From Christensenellaceae bacterium (lineage in GTDB: Bacteria; Bacillota; Clostridia; Christensenellales; UBA1750): DNA of 38,986 nucleotides. The notes beneath the pieces are model-generated. The model saw only the letters and a list, made by a program, of their open reading frames with translations. It had not been told where the DNA came from and did not search any database. The stretch lies in NCBI GenBank assembly GCA_031280685.1, contig JAITGM010000014.1, forward strand, positions 1 through 38,986, in the 5' to 3' direction. Positions 15,901 through 23,839 of the stretch are shown in pieces. The stretch's first letter is position 1; each line of letters begins with the position of its first letter. Position numbers and translations under genes: made by a program.

Positions 15901-17232
15901 AATCGCGCCGTTTTCGATCTTGACCGCGGCCAGTTCGATGATGCGGTCATTCAAGGGGCTAAGGCCTGTGGTTTCCACGTCGAGGACCACATAGCTGCGG
16001 GCGAGGGGGCCATCGTCCGCCCCGGAAACGACGACGCCGCCATCGTTGACCAGGTAGCCCTCCATGCCAGGGATGAGCTTTAAAGTCTTGCCCTCCTTGC
16101 GCAGGGACTTGAGCGTGTCGAAGGCCTCGGGGAAGGCCTGCACCACGCCATGGTCGGTGATGGCCATGGCCTCGTGGCCAAGCTCCGCCGCGCGGCGCAT
16201 GAGCGCGCTGACCGAGCTTACGCCGTCCATGGTGCTCATCTGGGTGTGCAGATGGAGCTCCACGCGCTTCTCAGGCTCATCGTCCCGCTTTCCCTCAGCC
16301 GGCAAAAGGCTCAGATCCTCGATGCTCAGGCTCAGATCCTTGCTGAAGGCGTCAAAAAGGCAGCTTCCGCGCACCTTGATACGGCATCCCTTCCTCACCC
16401 TGTCGAGCCTGGTGAAACTCTCTCTATCCAAGAAGGCCTTGCAGCTAACGGAGCCCGTATAGTCGGTCATGGGGAAGGAAAGCACGAGCATGTTCCCGCC
16501 GCGAACCGGCTTTTTTTCGGGCTCACTCAGGCAGATGCCCTCGACGGTGACGCGGCCGGTTTGCTCGGTCAATTCGCCGATGGGCGAGGTGGCGGAAGCG
16601 ACGATGGCCCTGCCAAGGAGGATCTGCGGGCCCTTTTTGCCCTCGCTTTCGCTCCGCTGAATCGCCTGGGCGGCCAGTTGGCCAGCCTCTTCGTCCATCC
16701 TTGCGCGCTCGCGCAAAAAGGCCTCTAAATTCTCTTCCTTTTCGCGGCAGCGCAGCGCCACCGGCTGCTTGAGCAGGAAGAGCTCGCGCAGCAGGGTTTC
16801 GAGGGCTTCGGGCGCCTTCTTGGCACGGAGCAGTTCCTCGCCCATCGCGGTGGGCACGATTAAAGAGAGCAGCCCGGCCGCCATCTCGAGCGAGGCATCG
16901 GCCAAATAGGGCGAGCATGCGGGCATGCGGGAAGAGAGCAGTTCGAAAAGAATGGGCTGGTATTGGGCGGGATCGTCTAAAAAGCCCTCTTTTAAGCCAG
17001 GGTAGGCGATTTCGACGCGCACGGCAAGGTTCAGCTCGCCCAGCAGCCTGCGAAGGCTTCTGCTGAGCAGGGCGTGCTGGGCCGCGTTTAAGAACGCGGT
17101 GCTGGTGAAGCACAAAACCAGGCTGCCACTTTGGCGCCGCAGCAGCGCCTTTTCGAGTACAAGCCCCTCAAGCGGCAGGGATTCGCCCTCTTTTCGCAGC
17201 GCCTCGCGCCAGTTCCCAAGGATTTGCGCCAT
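12931..17232 (-). CDS. polC: DNA polymerase III alpha subunit, Gram-positive PolC type
   Basis: The replicative DNA polymerase of Firmicutes, with built-in 3'-5' proofreading; 1433 residues, the normal PolC length. Domains in order: N-terminal region (1-220), OB fold (about 225-312, starting GRVTVEGICL), PHP domain split by the exonuclease (HLHTQMSTMDG at 327-337), DnaQ-like exonuclease (412-575, with DVETTG at 418-423, HNAPFDLAF near 498-506 and the last Asp at 561), a four-Cys zinc site (CPSC ... CPIC, about 901-934), and the polymerase palm with PDIDLNFSG near 956-964. The C-terminus carries helix-hairpin-helix sequence (LPGVGDAAAVAL). ATG 17232 is used because CAGGAG lies 8 bases upstream; a GTG three codons earlier overlaps that site. 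In many Firmicutes polC follows ispG; here it lies before frr on the opposite strand. Confidence 0.98.
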   Translation of the reverse strand: MAQILGNWREALRKEGESLPLEGLVLEKALLRRQSGSLVLCFTSTAFLNAAQHALLSRSLRRLLGELNLAVRVEIAYPGLKEGFLDDPAQYQPILFELLSSRMPACSPYLADASLEMAAGLLSLIVPTAMGEELLRAKKAPEALETLLRELFLLKQPVALRCREKEENLEAFLRERARMDEEAGQLAAQAIQRSESEGKKGPQILLGRAIVASATSPIGELTEQTGRVTVEGICLSEPEKKPVRGGNMLVLSFPMTDYTGSVSCKAFLDRESFTRLDRVRKGCRIKVRGSCLFDAFSKDLSLSIEDLSLLPAEGKRDDEPEKRVELHLHTQMSTMDGVSSVSALMRRAAELGHEAMAITDHGVVQAFPEAFDTLKSLRKEGKTLKLIPGMEGYLVNDGGVVVSGADDGPLARSYVVLDVETTGLSPLNDRIIELAAVKIENGAILEEFSSFVDPQMRISAAATKVNGIRDDMVEGAPKIGEVMPRLAAFCEGFCVCAHNAPFDLAFLRAAARQAGVSLPAQTLDTLPLARAVVPEIKRHRLDAVCKKLGVPLSQHHRALFDTRATAFMLMKLLERAETERGAKTLRDLNRLGAGVAASGDSYHIILLAKNQKGLENLYRLVSIGHLDHFERRPQIFRSELERHREGLILGSACEAGELIRAILDGKSDDEIEAIAGFYDFLEIQPTGNNAFMIRNGTMNEEEDLRNLNRRILRIGDGLKKPVCATCDLHFMDPQDAIFREILMHGQGFSDASLQAPLYFRNTREMLDEFAYLGERAKEVVVDNPRAIAAQIEEITMFPKHPTGAETFQPELEGAAERVREIAEGGAKALYGDQLPELIQTRLEKELHSIIGNGFATLYYSAYLLIKKSNDDGYLVGSRGSVGSSFVATVCGISEVNPLPPHYLCPSCHFSDFQVDKSLYPCGIDLPERPCPICGAPLSHNGHDTPFEVFLGFDGDKVPDIDLNFSGVYQPTAHKYVETIFGQGNVFRAGTIGTLAEKTAYGYVKKYLSETGRAVTRAEEQRLVEGCTGVKRTTGQHPGGMVIVPAEYSVYQFSPIQHPADDKESETITTHFDFGSLHDILVKLDILGHDDPTMINMLERLTGKRALEIPLNDESVMSLFRSPEALKVAQGEIGCSTGTLGIPEFGTRFVRQMLEDTKPSTMGELVRISGLSHGTNVWLNNAQDLVRDGTATLRECFCTRDDVMNYLISKGAAEKFAFTTMEAVRKGRKLTPEMESTMRGLGVPEYYIASCNKIEYLFPRSHAAAYVAMGFRVAWYKIFEPLAYYASFFTVRATEFDASVMLDSPEGLNAQIRRIEKLDRSEITARDERTLTLLEIVREMRARGLAFLPVDLYASSRDEFLIEGGQIRPPLNRLPGVGDAAAVALTRAREDGPFLSVEDLQQRSKVSSAVIDTLRAVGALRGLPETSQVSLFFD

Positions 17233-17260
17233 CTTACTCACTCCTGACTGAAGGACTTTG

Positions 17261-17299
17261 CCTTCGCCTATTATATGGGCAAGGCGAAGGGCTCCGCAA
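17261..17299 (-). promoter_or_regulatory. polC promoter with inverted repeat over the -10 box
   Basis: On the minus strand TTGCGG (17294-17299), 18 bases, TATAAT (17270-17275). CCTTCGCCT (17261-17269) and AGGCGAAGG (17282-17290) form a perfect 9-bp inverted repeat that brackets the -10 box, so a bound protein would block the promoter. Confidence 0.6.
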
Positions 17300-17362
17300 G
17301 CCCATCCGGGAGCAAAAAACCGTGGCGGTTTCGCCCATGCGCGCCAAAACCGCCTTGATTCC

Positions 17363-17432
17363 GGCCGAAATTCGGCCTTTTCTTGCCTAAAGATAAGGGG
17401 AGCGTCCGGCTCCTGCTTGCCGAACGCTCCCC
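17363..17432 (-). terminator. Terminator of SBP gene 1, with a second small hairpin
   Basis: GGGGAGCGTCCGGC (17397-17410) pairs with GCCGAACGCTCCCC (17419-17432) with one mismatch, followed on the minus strand by a CTTATCTTT tail. A second hairpin, GGCCGAA-A-TTCGGCC with TTTTCTT on the plus strand, lies at 17363-17384. Confidence 0.6.
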
Positions 17433-17493
17433 GAAGGAATTCTTTTGGTTTTAGGTCTTCCCTAAGCCCCTAGAACCGCTTTTGCCGTGCTTC

Positions 17494-19101
17494 TTAGCTC
17501 AAGTTAGGGAAGTTGGGGTTCTTGGCCATCTGGTCTGCCTTCCAAGCGGCATACGCTTCCTTAACCGCCGGGAAGATGACGGACTCGACGCCGGCATCCT
17601 TATAACCCTGGATGAGCTGCTCAAGGCCGGCCGCGTTCACGCCGCTCATGATGCCGCGCTCCAGCGAATCGGTGACGCTATAGGTCGCCGCGTATTCGTT
17701 GGCGTAGTCGTCCTGCTTGAAGCGGAAGCCCACGGATTCGTGCATCCAGGCTTCGTCGGTCAGAGCCTGCATCTGCTGGTACTTCTCGGGGTCTTCCTGA
17801 TTGGACACGTACTGCTTGAACTGGTCGCCAATCGTCCACTTGCCGCCGTGCGAGTCGGACCAGCCATTCATGTCCTTCTGCACCGCGCGGCCCTGGTCAT
17901 CCAGCGTGTAGTGCACGCCCTCGACGCCCCAGGCCATCAGGTTGATGATCTCGCTGTTGGTGTGCATCTCGTTCAGATACATCATCGCGCGCTCCGGATC
18001 CTTGGAAGAAACCGGAATGCCCAGCATCGAGCCGCCCAAGTGGGTGGTGACGATGACCGAAGCCGAGGTCTGCTGCTCAATGAGCTTCAATTCCGTGTTG
18101 CCAGAGGAGCTCATCAGCTCTTTCGCTTTCACCTGGCCGCCCTTGAGCACCTGGTCAAAGGTGACGAGGAAGTGGCCGGCATAGAGCTCATCGGAGGAGG
18201 CGTAGGTCTTTAGCTGCGAGTCGGGGTTGATGTAGCCAGCTTCAAACCACTTGCCCATCTGGGCGACATGGTTCTTGTAGCCCTCCTGCTCCCAGGTGAG
18301 GACGGGCTCGCCATCGGTCGCGCCCTTCTCGCCGATGAACATGGAGATCGGGTTCATGTTGTTGAGATAGCCCTGAATGAACGGCGAAGCGAAGCTCCAG
18401 CCCGTGGTGACATTCAGCGGATAGTAGCCCGGGTTATCGGCCTTGTATTGTGCCAGATAGGGCTCGATCTCTTCGTAGGTGTCTACCGTGGCGATGTCGA
18501 TGCCATACTTTTCGGCTTCGTTCTGGTTCCAGATCAAGCCGCCAGGCACGCAGAGCTCTTTCTTGGTCGAGATCGCGTACACGTTGCCGTCGATCATGTT
18601 ACCAGGGATGAACGCGCCCAGGTTTTCGATCATCTCGGTGTAGGGCGCGATCAGGCTGCCATAAGGGCCGCTTTCGTCGTTGAGCTTCATCAGCGAGCCG
18701 TTGGCGATGTTGGCCATATAGTACATCCACTCTGGCGTCCAGAAGATGTCGATCTTCTCGCCCGCGCGGAGGGGTACCAGGGCCTTGGTGTCCCAGTCGG
18801 AGCCCGCGATCATGATGAAGTCAATCGTGGCGTTGAACTTGGGCTGAATGATCTTGTTGATCGCCTCTTCCACCACGGTGTCCTGGTCGGAAGCCTTGAT
18901 CGAGTACATGTAGTAGGTGATCTCGTAGGGGGCCAAATCGCTGGCGGCCGGCGCTTCGGACGCTGGTGCTTCAGACGCTGGTGCTTCGGACGCAGGCGCT
19001 TCAGTCACGGGCGCGCTCGTCGCAGGCGTGGGGCTGCCGCAGGCCGCGGCCAGCAAAACCATGCTCAGAGCCAAAACCAACACAACAACTTTTTTAAACA
19101 T
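17494..19101 (-). CDS. Solute-binding lipoprotein (DUF3502 type), copy 1
   Basis: An extracellular binding protein of an ABC importer, anchored by lipid; 535 residues. The signal sequence MFKKVVVLVLALSMVLLAAAC ends in lipobox Cys21. An Ala/Pro/Ser/Glu linker with four repeats of the type APASE follows. The mature domain begins near EITYYMYSIKASDQD and carries KALVPLRAGEKIDI, KKELCVPGGLIWN and NGWSDSHGGKWTIG; the C-terminus (ESVGFRFKQDDYANEYAATY onward) resembles DUF3502. The ligand is unknown; relatives bind oligosaccharides. It is closest to copy 5 at 32567, sharing IQPKFNATI and long near-identical runs. ATG 19101 follows GGAGGAG. It stands alone, between polC and the frr operon, with its own promoter and terminator. 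No permease or ATPase gene is near. Confidence 0.93.
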   Translation of the reverse strand: MFKKVVVLVLALSMVLLAAACGSPTPATSAPVTEAPASEAPASEAPASEAPAASDLAPYEITYYMYSIKASDQDTVVEEAINKIIQPKFNATIDFIMIAGSDWDTKALVPLRAGEKIDIFWTPEWMYYMANIANGSLMKLNDESGPYGSLIAPYTEMIENLGAFIPGNMIDGNVYAISTKKELCVPGGLIWNQNEAEKYGIDIATVDTYEEIEPYLAQYKADNPGYYPLNVTTGWSFASPFIQGYLNNMNPISMFIGEKGATDGEPVLTWEQEGYKNHVAQMGKWFEAGYINPDSQLKTYASSDELYAGHFLVTFDQVLKGGQVKAKELMSSSGNTELKLIEQQTSASVIVTTHLGGSMLGIPVSSKDPERAMMYLNEMHTNSEIINLMAWGVEGVHYTLDDQGRAVQKDMNGWSDSHGGKWTIGDQFKQYVSNQEDPEKYQQMQALTDEAWMHESVGFRFKQDDYANEYAATYSVTDSLERGIMSGVNAAGLEQLIQGYKDAGVESVIFPAVKEAYAAWKADQMAKNPNFPNLS

Positions 19102-19260
19102 GCTTGGGTTTCTCCTCCATTTCTCACATTGCAATTGCAAAGCGAACGGCTAAGGGAAAACCGAAACGCAGCGGGCGGCAGCACCATGCAGGTCAGGGAA
19201 GGGCGCTTGCCTACGCGAACTCGGTTTGGCCGGGCGCTTTGGCTGCCAGTAAGACCAGCA

Positions 19261-19280
19261 AAAAACGAAGCTTCGTTTTT
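19261..19280. promoter_or_regulatory. 20-bp perfect palindrome at the SBP 1 transcription start
   Basis: AAAAACGAAGCTTCGTTTTT begins 8 bases after the -10 box, where transcription should start. As DNA it fits a dimeric repressor; as RNA it could form a hairpin with a T tail, so it might also act as an attenuator. Confidence 0.55.
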
Positions 19281-19288
19281 GCCCACTT

Positions 19289-19317
19289 AGTATACAAGGA
19301 TTTTACGTATTATGCAA
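19289..19317 (-). promoter_or_regulatory. Promoter of SBP gene 1
   Basis: On the minus strand TTGCAT (19312-19317), 17 bases, TATACT (19289-19294). The 5' leader before the coding region is about 180 bases. Confidence 0.7.
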
Positions 19318-19634
19318 GGCACTCTTTATATTAATTTTCTTTAATGTTGGGCCTGTTAGAACTTTTTTATGCCTTCAGCAACACGTTAAACTCCATTTTT
19401 GGCTTTTTTCTCGCCTTTTTTGATTAATTTCACGTTAATGCGCGCTCTATAATTTATCCATTTCTCCCGCAGGCGCCGGCTTGGTGCTCCCGATTGGCCA
19501 GAGAGAGTGTTAAGATTTATTCGTTTTTTATGTCTTTTTCTTTACGGACCTGGCGCCCAATTAAGGCGGATTGGCCGCCTCCACCCCAAACCCGCTTTCT
19601 CGCGCTGCGGCGCCGCCCTTTTTGCATTTTTGGC

Positions 19635-19663
19635 TTGTATCCTTCCGCCCAAAAGGCTACAAT
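19635..19663 (+). promoter_or_regulatory. Promoter of the frr-uppS operon
   Basis: TTGTAT (19635-19640), 17 bases, TACAAT (19658-19663), 96 bases before frr. The stretch 19320-19490 between this and SBP 1 is AT-rich with no gene seen. Confidence 0.6.
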
Positions 19664-19759
19664 GGGAATGGCAAGCCTCCTAGCTCAAGACGGCGGAGGG
19701 CTTTGCCCCCTTTGTATCCTTGACCTTGAAAGAAACACGACCGAAGGAGGCGCGTACCC

Positions 19760-20317
19760 ATGCCGGATGAAATCGTCGTTTCCATGCTCGATAAAATGCA
19801 AAAGACCATCGCCAGCCTCAGGCGCGAATATGGTTCCATGCGCGCGGGCAGGGCGACGCCCCAGCTTCTGGATCGCATCACCGTGGACTATTACGGCACC
19901 GAAACCCCGCTCAATCAGGTCGCCAACATCTCCATCCCCGAGGCGCGCATCATCCAGATCGCCCCCTGGGAGCAGAAAATGATCACCCCGATCGAAAAGG
20001 CCATCCAAAAGAGCGATCTTGGCATCAACCCCAATAACGACGGCAAGGTCATTCGCCTAATCCTGCCCGAGCTCACGCAGGAGCGCCGCGCGGATCTGGC
20101 CAAGCAGGCGGCAAAGCTGGCGGAAGAAGCCAAGGTAGCCGTGCGCGCCATCCGCAGGGACGCGAACGAGCTGGTCAAAAAGCAGCTCAAGAGCAACGAG
20201 ATGACCGAAGACGACCAAAAGGACATCGAAAGCGACATTCAAAAATCGACCGATAAGATCATCAAGGAAATCGACCAGGTTGCGGCCGAAAAAGAGAAGG
20301 AGCTCATGAGCATATGA
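19760..20317 (+). CDS. frr: Ribosome recycling factor
   Basis: RRF splits the post-termination ribosome together with EF-G. The product is 185 residues, the usual length. Family blocks are visible: the long helix [21 protein letters not shown] with [16 protein letters not shown], then [15 protein letters not shown], the [21 protein letters not shown] block, and the C-terminal helical domain with [10 protein letters not shown] and DDQKDIE. ATG 19760 follows GAAGGAGG. It is the first gene here of a six-gene operon. In many Firmicutes rpsB-tsf-pyrH precede frr; they are absent, so the operon begins at frr in this genome. Confidence 0.98.
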   Translation: MPDEIVVSMLDKMQKTIASLRREYGSMRAGRATPQLLDRITVDYYGTETPLNQVANISIPEARIIQIAPWEQKMITPIEKAIQKSDLGINPNNDGKVIRLILPELTQERRADLAKQAAKLAEEAKVAVRAIRRDANELVKKQLKSNEMTEDDQKDIESDIQKSTDKIIKEIDQVAAEKEKELMSI

Positions 20318-20532
20318 GATCCTTCTGCGGCCTGCCGCTGCAGCAGGCGCTTGACGCCCTCCGCGCGAAGGGCGCCCAGGTCGAGCTTCTCTTCGCGCAG
20401 CCGCCTGGCGGCGGAGTGCCCTTCAACGGCAGTCCCTATGTGGTGCGCCAAGTGCAGGGCGAAGGGGCGGTCATCCTGACCGCCTCCTATTTCGAGACGG
20501 AGGCGAAGCATGGCGAGCGCTCCCCCGATTGA
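20314..20532 (+). CDS. Small conserved-position protein between frr and uppS
   Basis: 72 residues, family not recognised. Its ATG overlaps the frr stop as ATGA, and its 3' end overlaps the uppS start by 23 bases, so it is translationally coupled on both sides. This argues that it is a real gene. The sequence begins [20 protein letters not shown], like a PASTA-type start in which a helix follows G-x-x-x-x-x-A, and continues with a beta-rich part ([20 protein letters not shown]). No signal or membrane segment is present. A role tied to translation or cell-wall lipid synthesis is only guessed from position. Confidence 0.7.
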   Translation: MRSFCGLPLQQALDALRAKGAQVELLFAQPPGGGVPFNGSPYVVRQVQGEGAVILTASYFETEAKHGERSPD

Positions 20533-21235
20533 CGCATCCCTGATGCCGCGCCATGTCGCCATCATCATGGATGGCAACGGCCGCTGGGCCAAGGCGCGCG
20601 GGCTGCCGCGCCCCTTGGGGCACAAGGCGGGGGTGGCTGCCTTTCGCCCCATCGTGGAAGCCTGCGGCGAATGGGGCGTCGAAACCCTTTCTCTCTTCGC
20701 CTTCTCGACCGAGAACTGGGCCCGGCCCAAGGAGGAAGTTTCCGCGCTCATGGGCCTGATCGAAGAATATTTCAACAGGGAGCTTCAAAACCTGCTCGAC
20801 AGGAATGTGCGCCTTTCGCTCTTTGGCGATCCTGCCGGCCTGCCAGAGGGCCCGCGCGCCTTCGTGCTCCGCGCGGTGGAAAAAAGCGCCCAAAATACGG
20901 GGCTGCGGCTGAATATCGCCCTAAATTATGGTGCTCGGGCCGAAATCGCCCGCGCGGCGCGGCTTCTGGCCGAGGAAGCGGTGCGTGGCGCGCTTTTGCC
21001 CGATGCAATCGATGAAACCCTCTTCGCCAGCAAGCTCTACAGCGCGGGCCTTCCCGATGTGGACCTGCTCATTCGCACCGGCGGGGAAATGCGGGCGTCG
21101 AACTTCCTGCTCTACCAGATCGCCTACGCGGAATTCCTCTCCCTGCCCTGCTTCTGGCCGGATTTCGGCCGTGAGACCCTCGCCGAAGCCCTGCGGGCCT
21201 ATGCCGGGCGCGAGAGGCGCTTCGGGAAGCTCTGA
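20510..21235 (+). CDS. uppS: Undecaprenyl diphosphate synthase
   Basis: A cis-prenyltransferase making the C55 carrier lipid for cell-wall synthesis from farnesyl and isopentenyl diphosphate; 241 residues, cytoplasmic face of the membrane. Signatures: VAIIMDGNGRWAKARGLPR with the catalytic Asp21, a LFAFSTENWARP block, FGDPAGLP, LNIALNYGARAEI, and the C-terminal DVDLLIRTGGEMRASNFLLY and AYAEF. ATG 20510 is preceded by GGAGG at six bases. Coupled to the small upstream gene; cdsA follows after 66 bases. Confidence 0.97.
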   Translation: MASAPPIDASLMPRHVAIIMDGNGRWAKARGLPRPLGHKAGVAAFRPIVEACGEWGVETLSLFAFSTENWARPKEEVSALMGLIEEYFNRELQNLLDRNVRLSLFGDPAGLPEGPRAFVLRAVEKSAQNTGLRLNIALNYGARAEIARAARLLAEEAVRGALLPDAIDETLFASKLYSAGLPDVDLLIRTGGEMRASNFLLYQIAYAEFLSLPCFWPDFGRETLAEALRAYAGRERRFGKL

Positions 21236-21301
21236 TTTTCCTTCGCCTTTCCCTTTTATCCTTCACTACATATACAAAACCGGGAGGAGGGCTTCGCGCC
21301 G

Positions 21302-22111
21302 ATGCTGAACATGCTCAAAAGGGTCACGACCGGCCTGCTCCTGGGCGCTTACGCCGTCATCATGCTGCTTTGGGGCCGCTACGCGATCCTAATCAACCTT
21401 CTCCTGCTCATGCTCATCGGCGTGTACGAAATCGTTTACGTCCTTAACCGGGCGGGCTTCCGGCCCGTGGCCTGGATCCACTACCTCAGCGCCCTGCTCT
21501 ACATCCCGGCCTATATCTGGCTGCAAGAAAAGGGCCTCATCCTCGTCCTTCTTTGCGGCTTTGCCGCCTGCATGGCCATCGCCTGCCTGACGCGCGCGCC
21601 CGGCAGCAAGGATCTGCTGGCCACGCTACTGCCCAGCATCTACCCAAGCTACGCCTTCGTCGCGTTCGCGATGCTTGCCCTTTCGGCCGCCCCTCATTGG
21701 CGCCTTCTTCTTTGGATGCTGCTGCTCAGCGCGGTGAGCTGCGATGTCTTCGCGATGCTCGTCGGCTCGCGGTTCGGGCGGCATAAGCTCATCCCCAAGG
21801 TCAGCCCCAAAAAGACGGTTGAAGGCGCGGTCGCGGGCTTTTTGGGCGCCTTCCTCTCCATGATCTGCGCCTGGGCCGCGTTTTACGCCTTTGGCGAAGC
21901 CTTTTTCATCGGGCACTTCCTTGCCTTCGGCGTCATCGGCGGCGTCGCCACACAGCTGGGCGACCTCGTCGCCTCCTACATCAAGCGCTTCTGCGGCGTG
22001 AAGGATTACGGCACCATCTTCCCCGGGCATGGGGGCGTGCTCGACAGGCTGGATGGCATCCTCTTCAACGCCATCGCCTTTTGCGTCTACGCCATGTTTT
22101 TTTCGCTCTGA
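21302..22111 (+). CDS. cdsA: Phosphatidate cytidylyltransferase
   Basis: Makes CDP-diacylglycerol from phosphatidic acid and CTP, the branch point of phospholipid synthesis. An integral membrane protein of 269 residues with about seven hydrophobic segments. The CDS family signature is visible at the C-terminal half: SCDVFAMLVGSRFGRHKLIP, VSPKKTVEGAVAG and KDYGTIFPGHGGVLDRLDG, containing the metal-binding Asp residues. ATG 21302 lies downstream of GGGAGGAGGG with slightly long spacing; a Met three codons on is an alternative. dxr follows after 19 bases. Confidence 0.95.
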   Translation: MLNMLKRVTTGLLLGAYAVIMLLWGRYAILINLLLLMLIGVYEIVYVLNRAGFRPVAWIHYLSALLYIPAYIWLQEKGLILVLLCGFAACMAIACLTRAPGSKDLLATLLPSIYPSYAFVAFAMLALSAAPHWRLLLWMLLLSAVSCDVFAMLVGSRFGRHKLIPKVSPKKTVEGAVAGFLGAFLSMICAWAAFYAFGEAFFIGHFLAFGVIGGVATQLGDLVASYIKRFCGVKDYGTIFPGHGGVLDRLDGILFNAIAFCVYAMFFSL

Positions 22112-22130
22112 ATGGGGAATATACTACGCT

Positions 22131-23267
22131 ATGAATAAAAAACGCATCCTGATCCTGGGCTCGACCGGCTCCATCGGCAGGCAGAGCCTTGAGGTGCTGG
22201 CCCAAAGCGAGGCCTTCGAGCTCGCCGGCATTGCCGCCGGCAGCAATGCTGCGCTGCTGCTCGCACAGTGCGCGGCCTTTTCCCCGCGCTTTGCCGCGCT
22301 CTCATCCCCGCCCGAAGGGTTTTCGCCCCCCAAAGGTCTTCGTATGCTCCTGGGGGAAGGCGCGCTGCTCGAAGCCTGCGAGCAGGACGGGATCGACTGC
22401 GCCATCGTGGCGGTGGTCGGCGCCATCGGCCTGCGGGCCGTGCTGCGGCTGCTCGATCGCGGAATTCCCGTGCTCTTGGCCAACAAAGAAACCCTGGTGG
22501 CCGGCGGCGAGCTGGTCATGCGCCTGGCCGTGGAGCGCCGTGTGCCCCTTTTGCCGGTAGACAGCGAGCATTCCGCCATCTTCCAGTGCCTGCGCGGCGC
22601 GGAGGGCAACCCGCCCAAAACGATCTGGCTGACGGCTTCCGGCGGCCCTTTCCGCGCCTGGCCGAAGGCGCAAATCGAGGGCGCGACCCTCGAACAAGCC
22701 CTCAGGCACCCGAATTGGTCCATGGGCCCCAAAATCAGCATCGACTCCGCCAGCATGATGAACAAGGCCCTGGAAATCATCGAGGCAAAGGCGCTTTTTC
22801 AGGTGGAGCCGGATCAAATCGAGGTGCTGGTGCACCCCGAATCCATCGTGCACTCCGCGGTCGAGTTCAGCGATGGCTCGGTGCTCGCCCAGATGGGCCG
22901 GCCCGATATGCGCCTGCCCATCGCTTACGCGCTCTCTTTCCCCAAGCGCATGCCGTTGCCCTACCCCTCGCTTTCCCTCGTCGAAATCGGCGCCCTGCAC
23001 TTTGAAAGGCCTGATTTTGAGCGTTTCCCCGCGCTTCGCCTGGCCTACCGCGCGCTGGAGATCGGCGGCGTCGCCCCGGCCGCGCTGAACGCGGCAAACG
23101 AGGCCGCGGTCGAGCTCTTCATTGCAGGGCGCATTCCCTTTGGCGAAATCGCCAGGCGGGTAGAGAATGCGCTTGAGCGCGTTGGACGGGCGGAGCTGAG
23201 CCTTGCCCACATCGAGCTTGCGGATGCCGAAGCCCGGCGCCTGGCGATGGAGCCCACCGGCCGTTGA
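22131..23267 (+). CDS. dxr: 1-deoxy-D-xylulose 5-phosphate reductoisomerase
   Basis: Second enzyme of the MEP isoprenoid pathway, NADPH- and metal-dependent; 378 residues. The NADPH-binding start is ILILGSTGSIGRQSLEVL. The LLANKETLVAGGELVM block and the metal and substrate region (PVDSEHSAIFQCL, TASGGPFR, HPNWSMGPKISIDSA, MNKALEIIEA) are all conserved. The C-terminal domain includes AALNAANEAAVELF. ATG 22131 is the family start; its ribosome site is weak (GGGGA at a distance), suggesting coupling to cdsA 19 bases upstream. With ispG in the same operon it supplies precursors for UppS. Confidence 0.97.
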   Translation: MNKKRILILGSTGSIGRQSLEVLAQSEAFELAGIAAGSNAALLLAQCAAFSPRFAALSSPPEGFSPPKGLRMLLGEGALLEACEQDGIDCAIVAVVGAIGLRAVLRLLDRGIPVLLANKETLVAGGELVMRLAVERRVPLLPVDSEHSAIFQCLRGAEGNPPKTIWLTASGGPFRAWPKAQIEGATLEQALRHPNWSMGPKISIDSASMMNKALEIIEAKALFQVEPDQIEVLVHPESIVHSAVEFSDGSVLAQMGRPDMRLPIAYALSFPKRMPLPYPSLSLVEIGALHFERPDFERFPALRLAYRALEIGGVAPAALNAANEAAVELFIAGRIPFGEIARRVENALERVGRAELSLAHIELADAEARRLAMEPTGR

Positions 23268-23348
23268 GGCGCCTCCTTTTCCCACAAAAGGGCGCGAAAA
23301 GGGCGCGCTCGCGGCGGCTTTGGCTCGCTGCCGGCCTTTGCGGGGCGA

Positions 23349-23369
23349 GCGGGGAAGCAACTTCCCCGC
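23349..23369. other. Hairpin in the dxr-rseP gap
   Basis: GCGGGGAAG-CAA-CTTCCCCGC, a 9-bp perfect stem, followed by CCCCTTCAAGGGG. It resembles in design the hairpin at 12731. No T tail follows, so it is a poor terminator. Confidence 0.4.
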
Positions 23370-23504
23370 ACCCCTTCAAGGGGAACTAAGAGCCTGTTTG
23401 GCCTTTCAAAACGCTGTTTGGCCGAAGAAAGCTCCACGGGTACGCCGCCTGCGGCGGGCTTTAACCGCAGAAGGCGCTTAACAGGCGAAAACGAGAAGGA
23501 AACG

Positions 23505-23681
23505 ATGCCAATTGATGCAAAGACGCAGCCTGAAAAGGCTGCGCAGCCCAGGCGAGCGGCGCAGGGGCTTGAGTTAAGGCTTCTTGGGCCGGGCCCGGCG
23601 CGCGAGCGCGCCACGCTCGCCTTGCATCTCGCGGTGACGAATCGGCTACGGCTGGAAGCTTACTCGTCAGAAGAGGGATAG
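23505..23681 (+). CDS. Possible 58-residue ORF between dxr and rseP
   Basis: dxr and rseP are normally adjacent; here they are 572 bases apart. The gap contains an ORF starting at ATG 23505, preceded by AGAAGGA at short spacing. The product starts MPIDAKTQPEKAAQPRRAAQ and has a hydrophobic-charged C-terminal half (TLALHLAVTNRLRLEAYSSE). Nothing supports a family or function, and it could be chance in GC-rich DNA. The rest of the gap shows only short hairpins and two GCTGTTTGGCC-like words near 23394 and 23412. Confidence 0.2.
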   Translation: MPIDAKTQPEKAAQPRRAAQGLELRLLGPGPARERATLALHLAVTNRLRLEAYSSEEG

Positions 23682-23839
23682 TCCCCCTCCCTTGCGAAGC
23701 CGCGGAGCGGCATGCCCCGCCTTCCTTCATGAATTGTTTACAGCCTCGGGCTTGCCTGCGGAAACAAAAACCAAGATAATGGGGTTGTTTTCAGAGGGCG
23801 CGGCTGCGACCGCCTCAAATTTTGCCGATAGGAGAAGCC

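Noticed and set aside
22302-23360. 352-residue minus-strand ORF over dxr
   Set aside because: An antisense shadow of dxr, which is beyond doubt.
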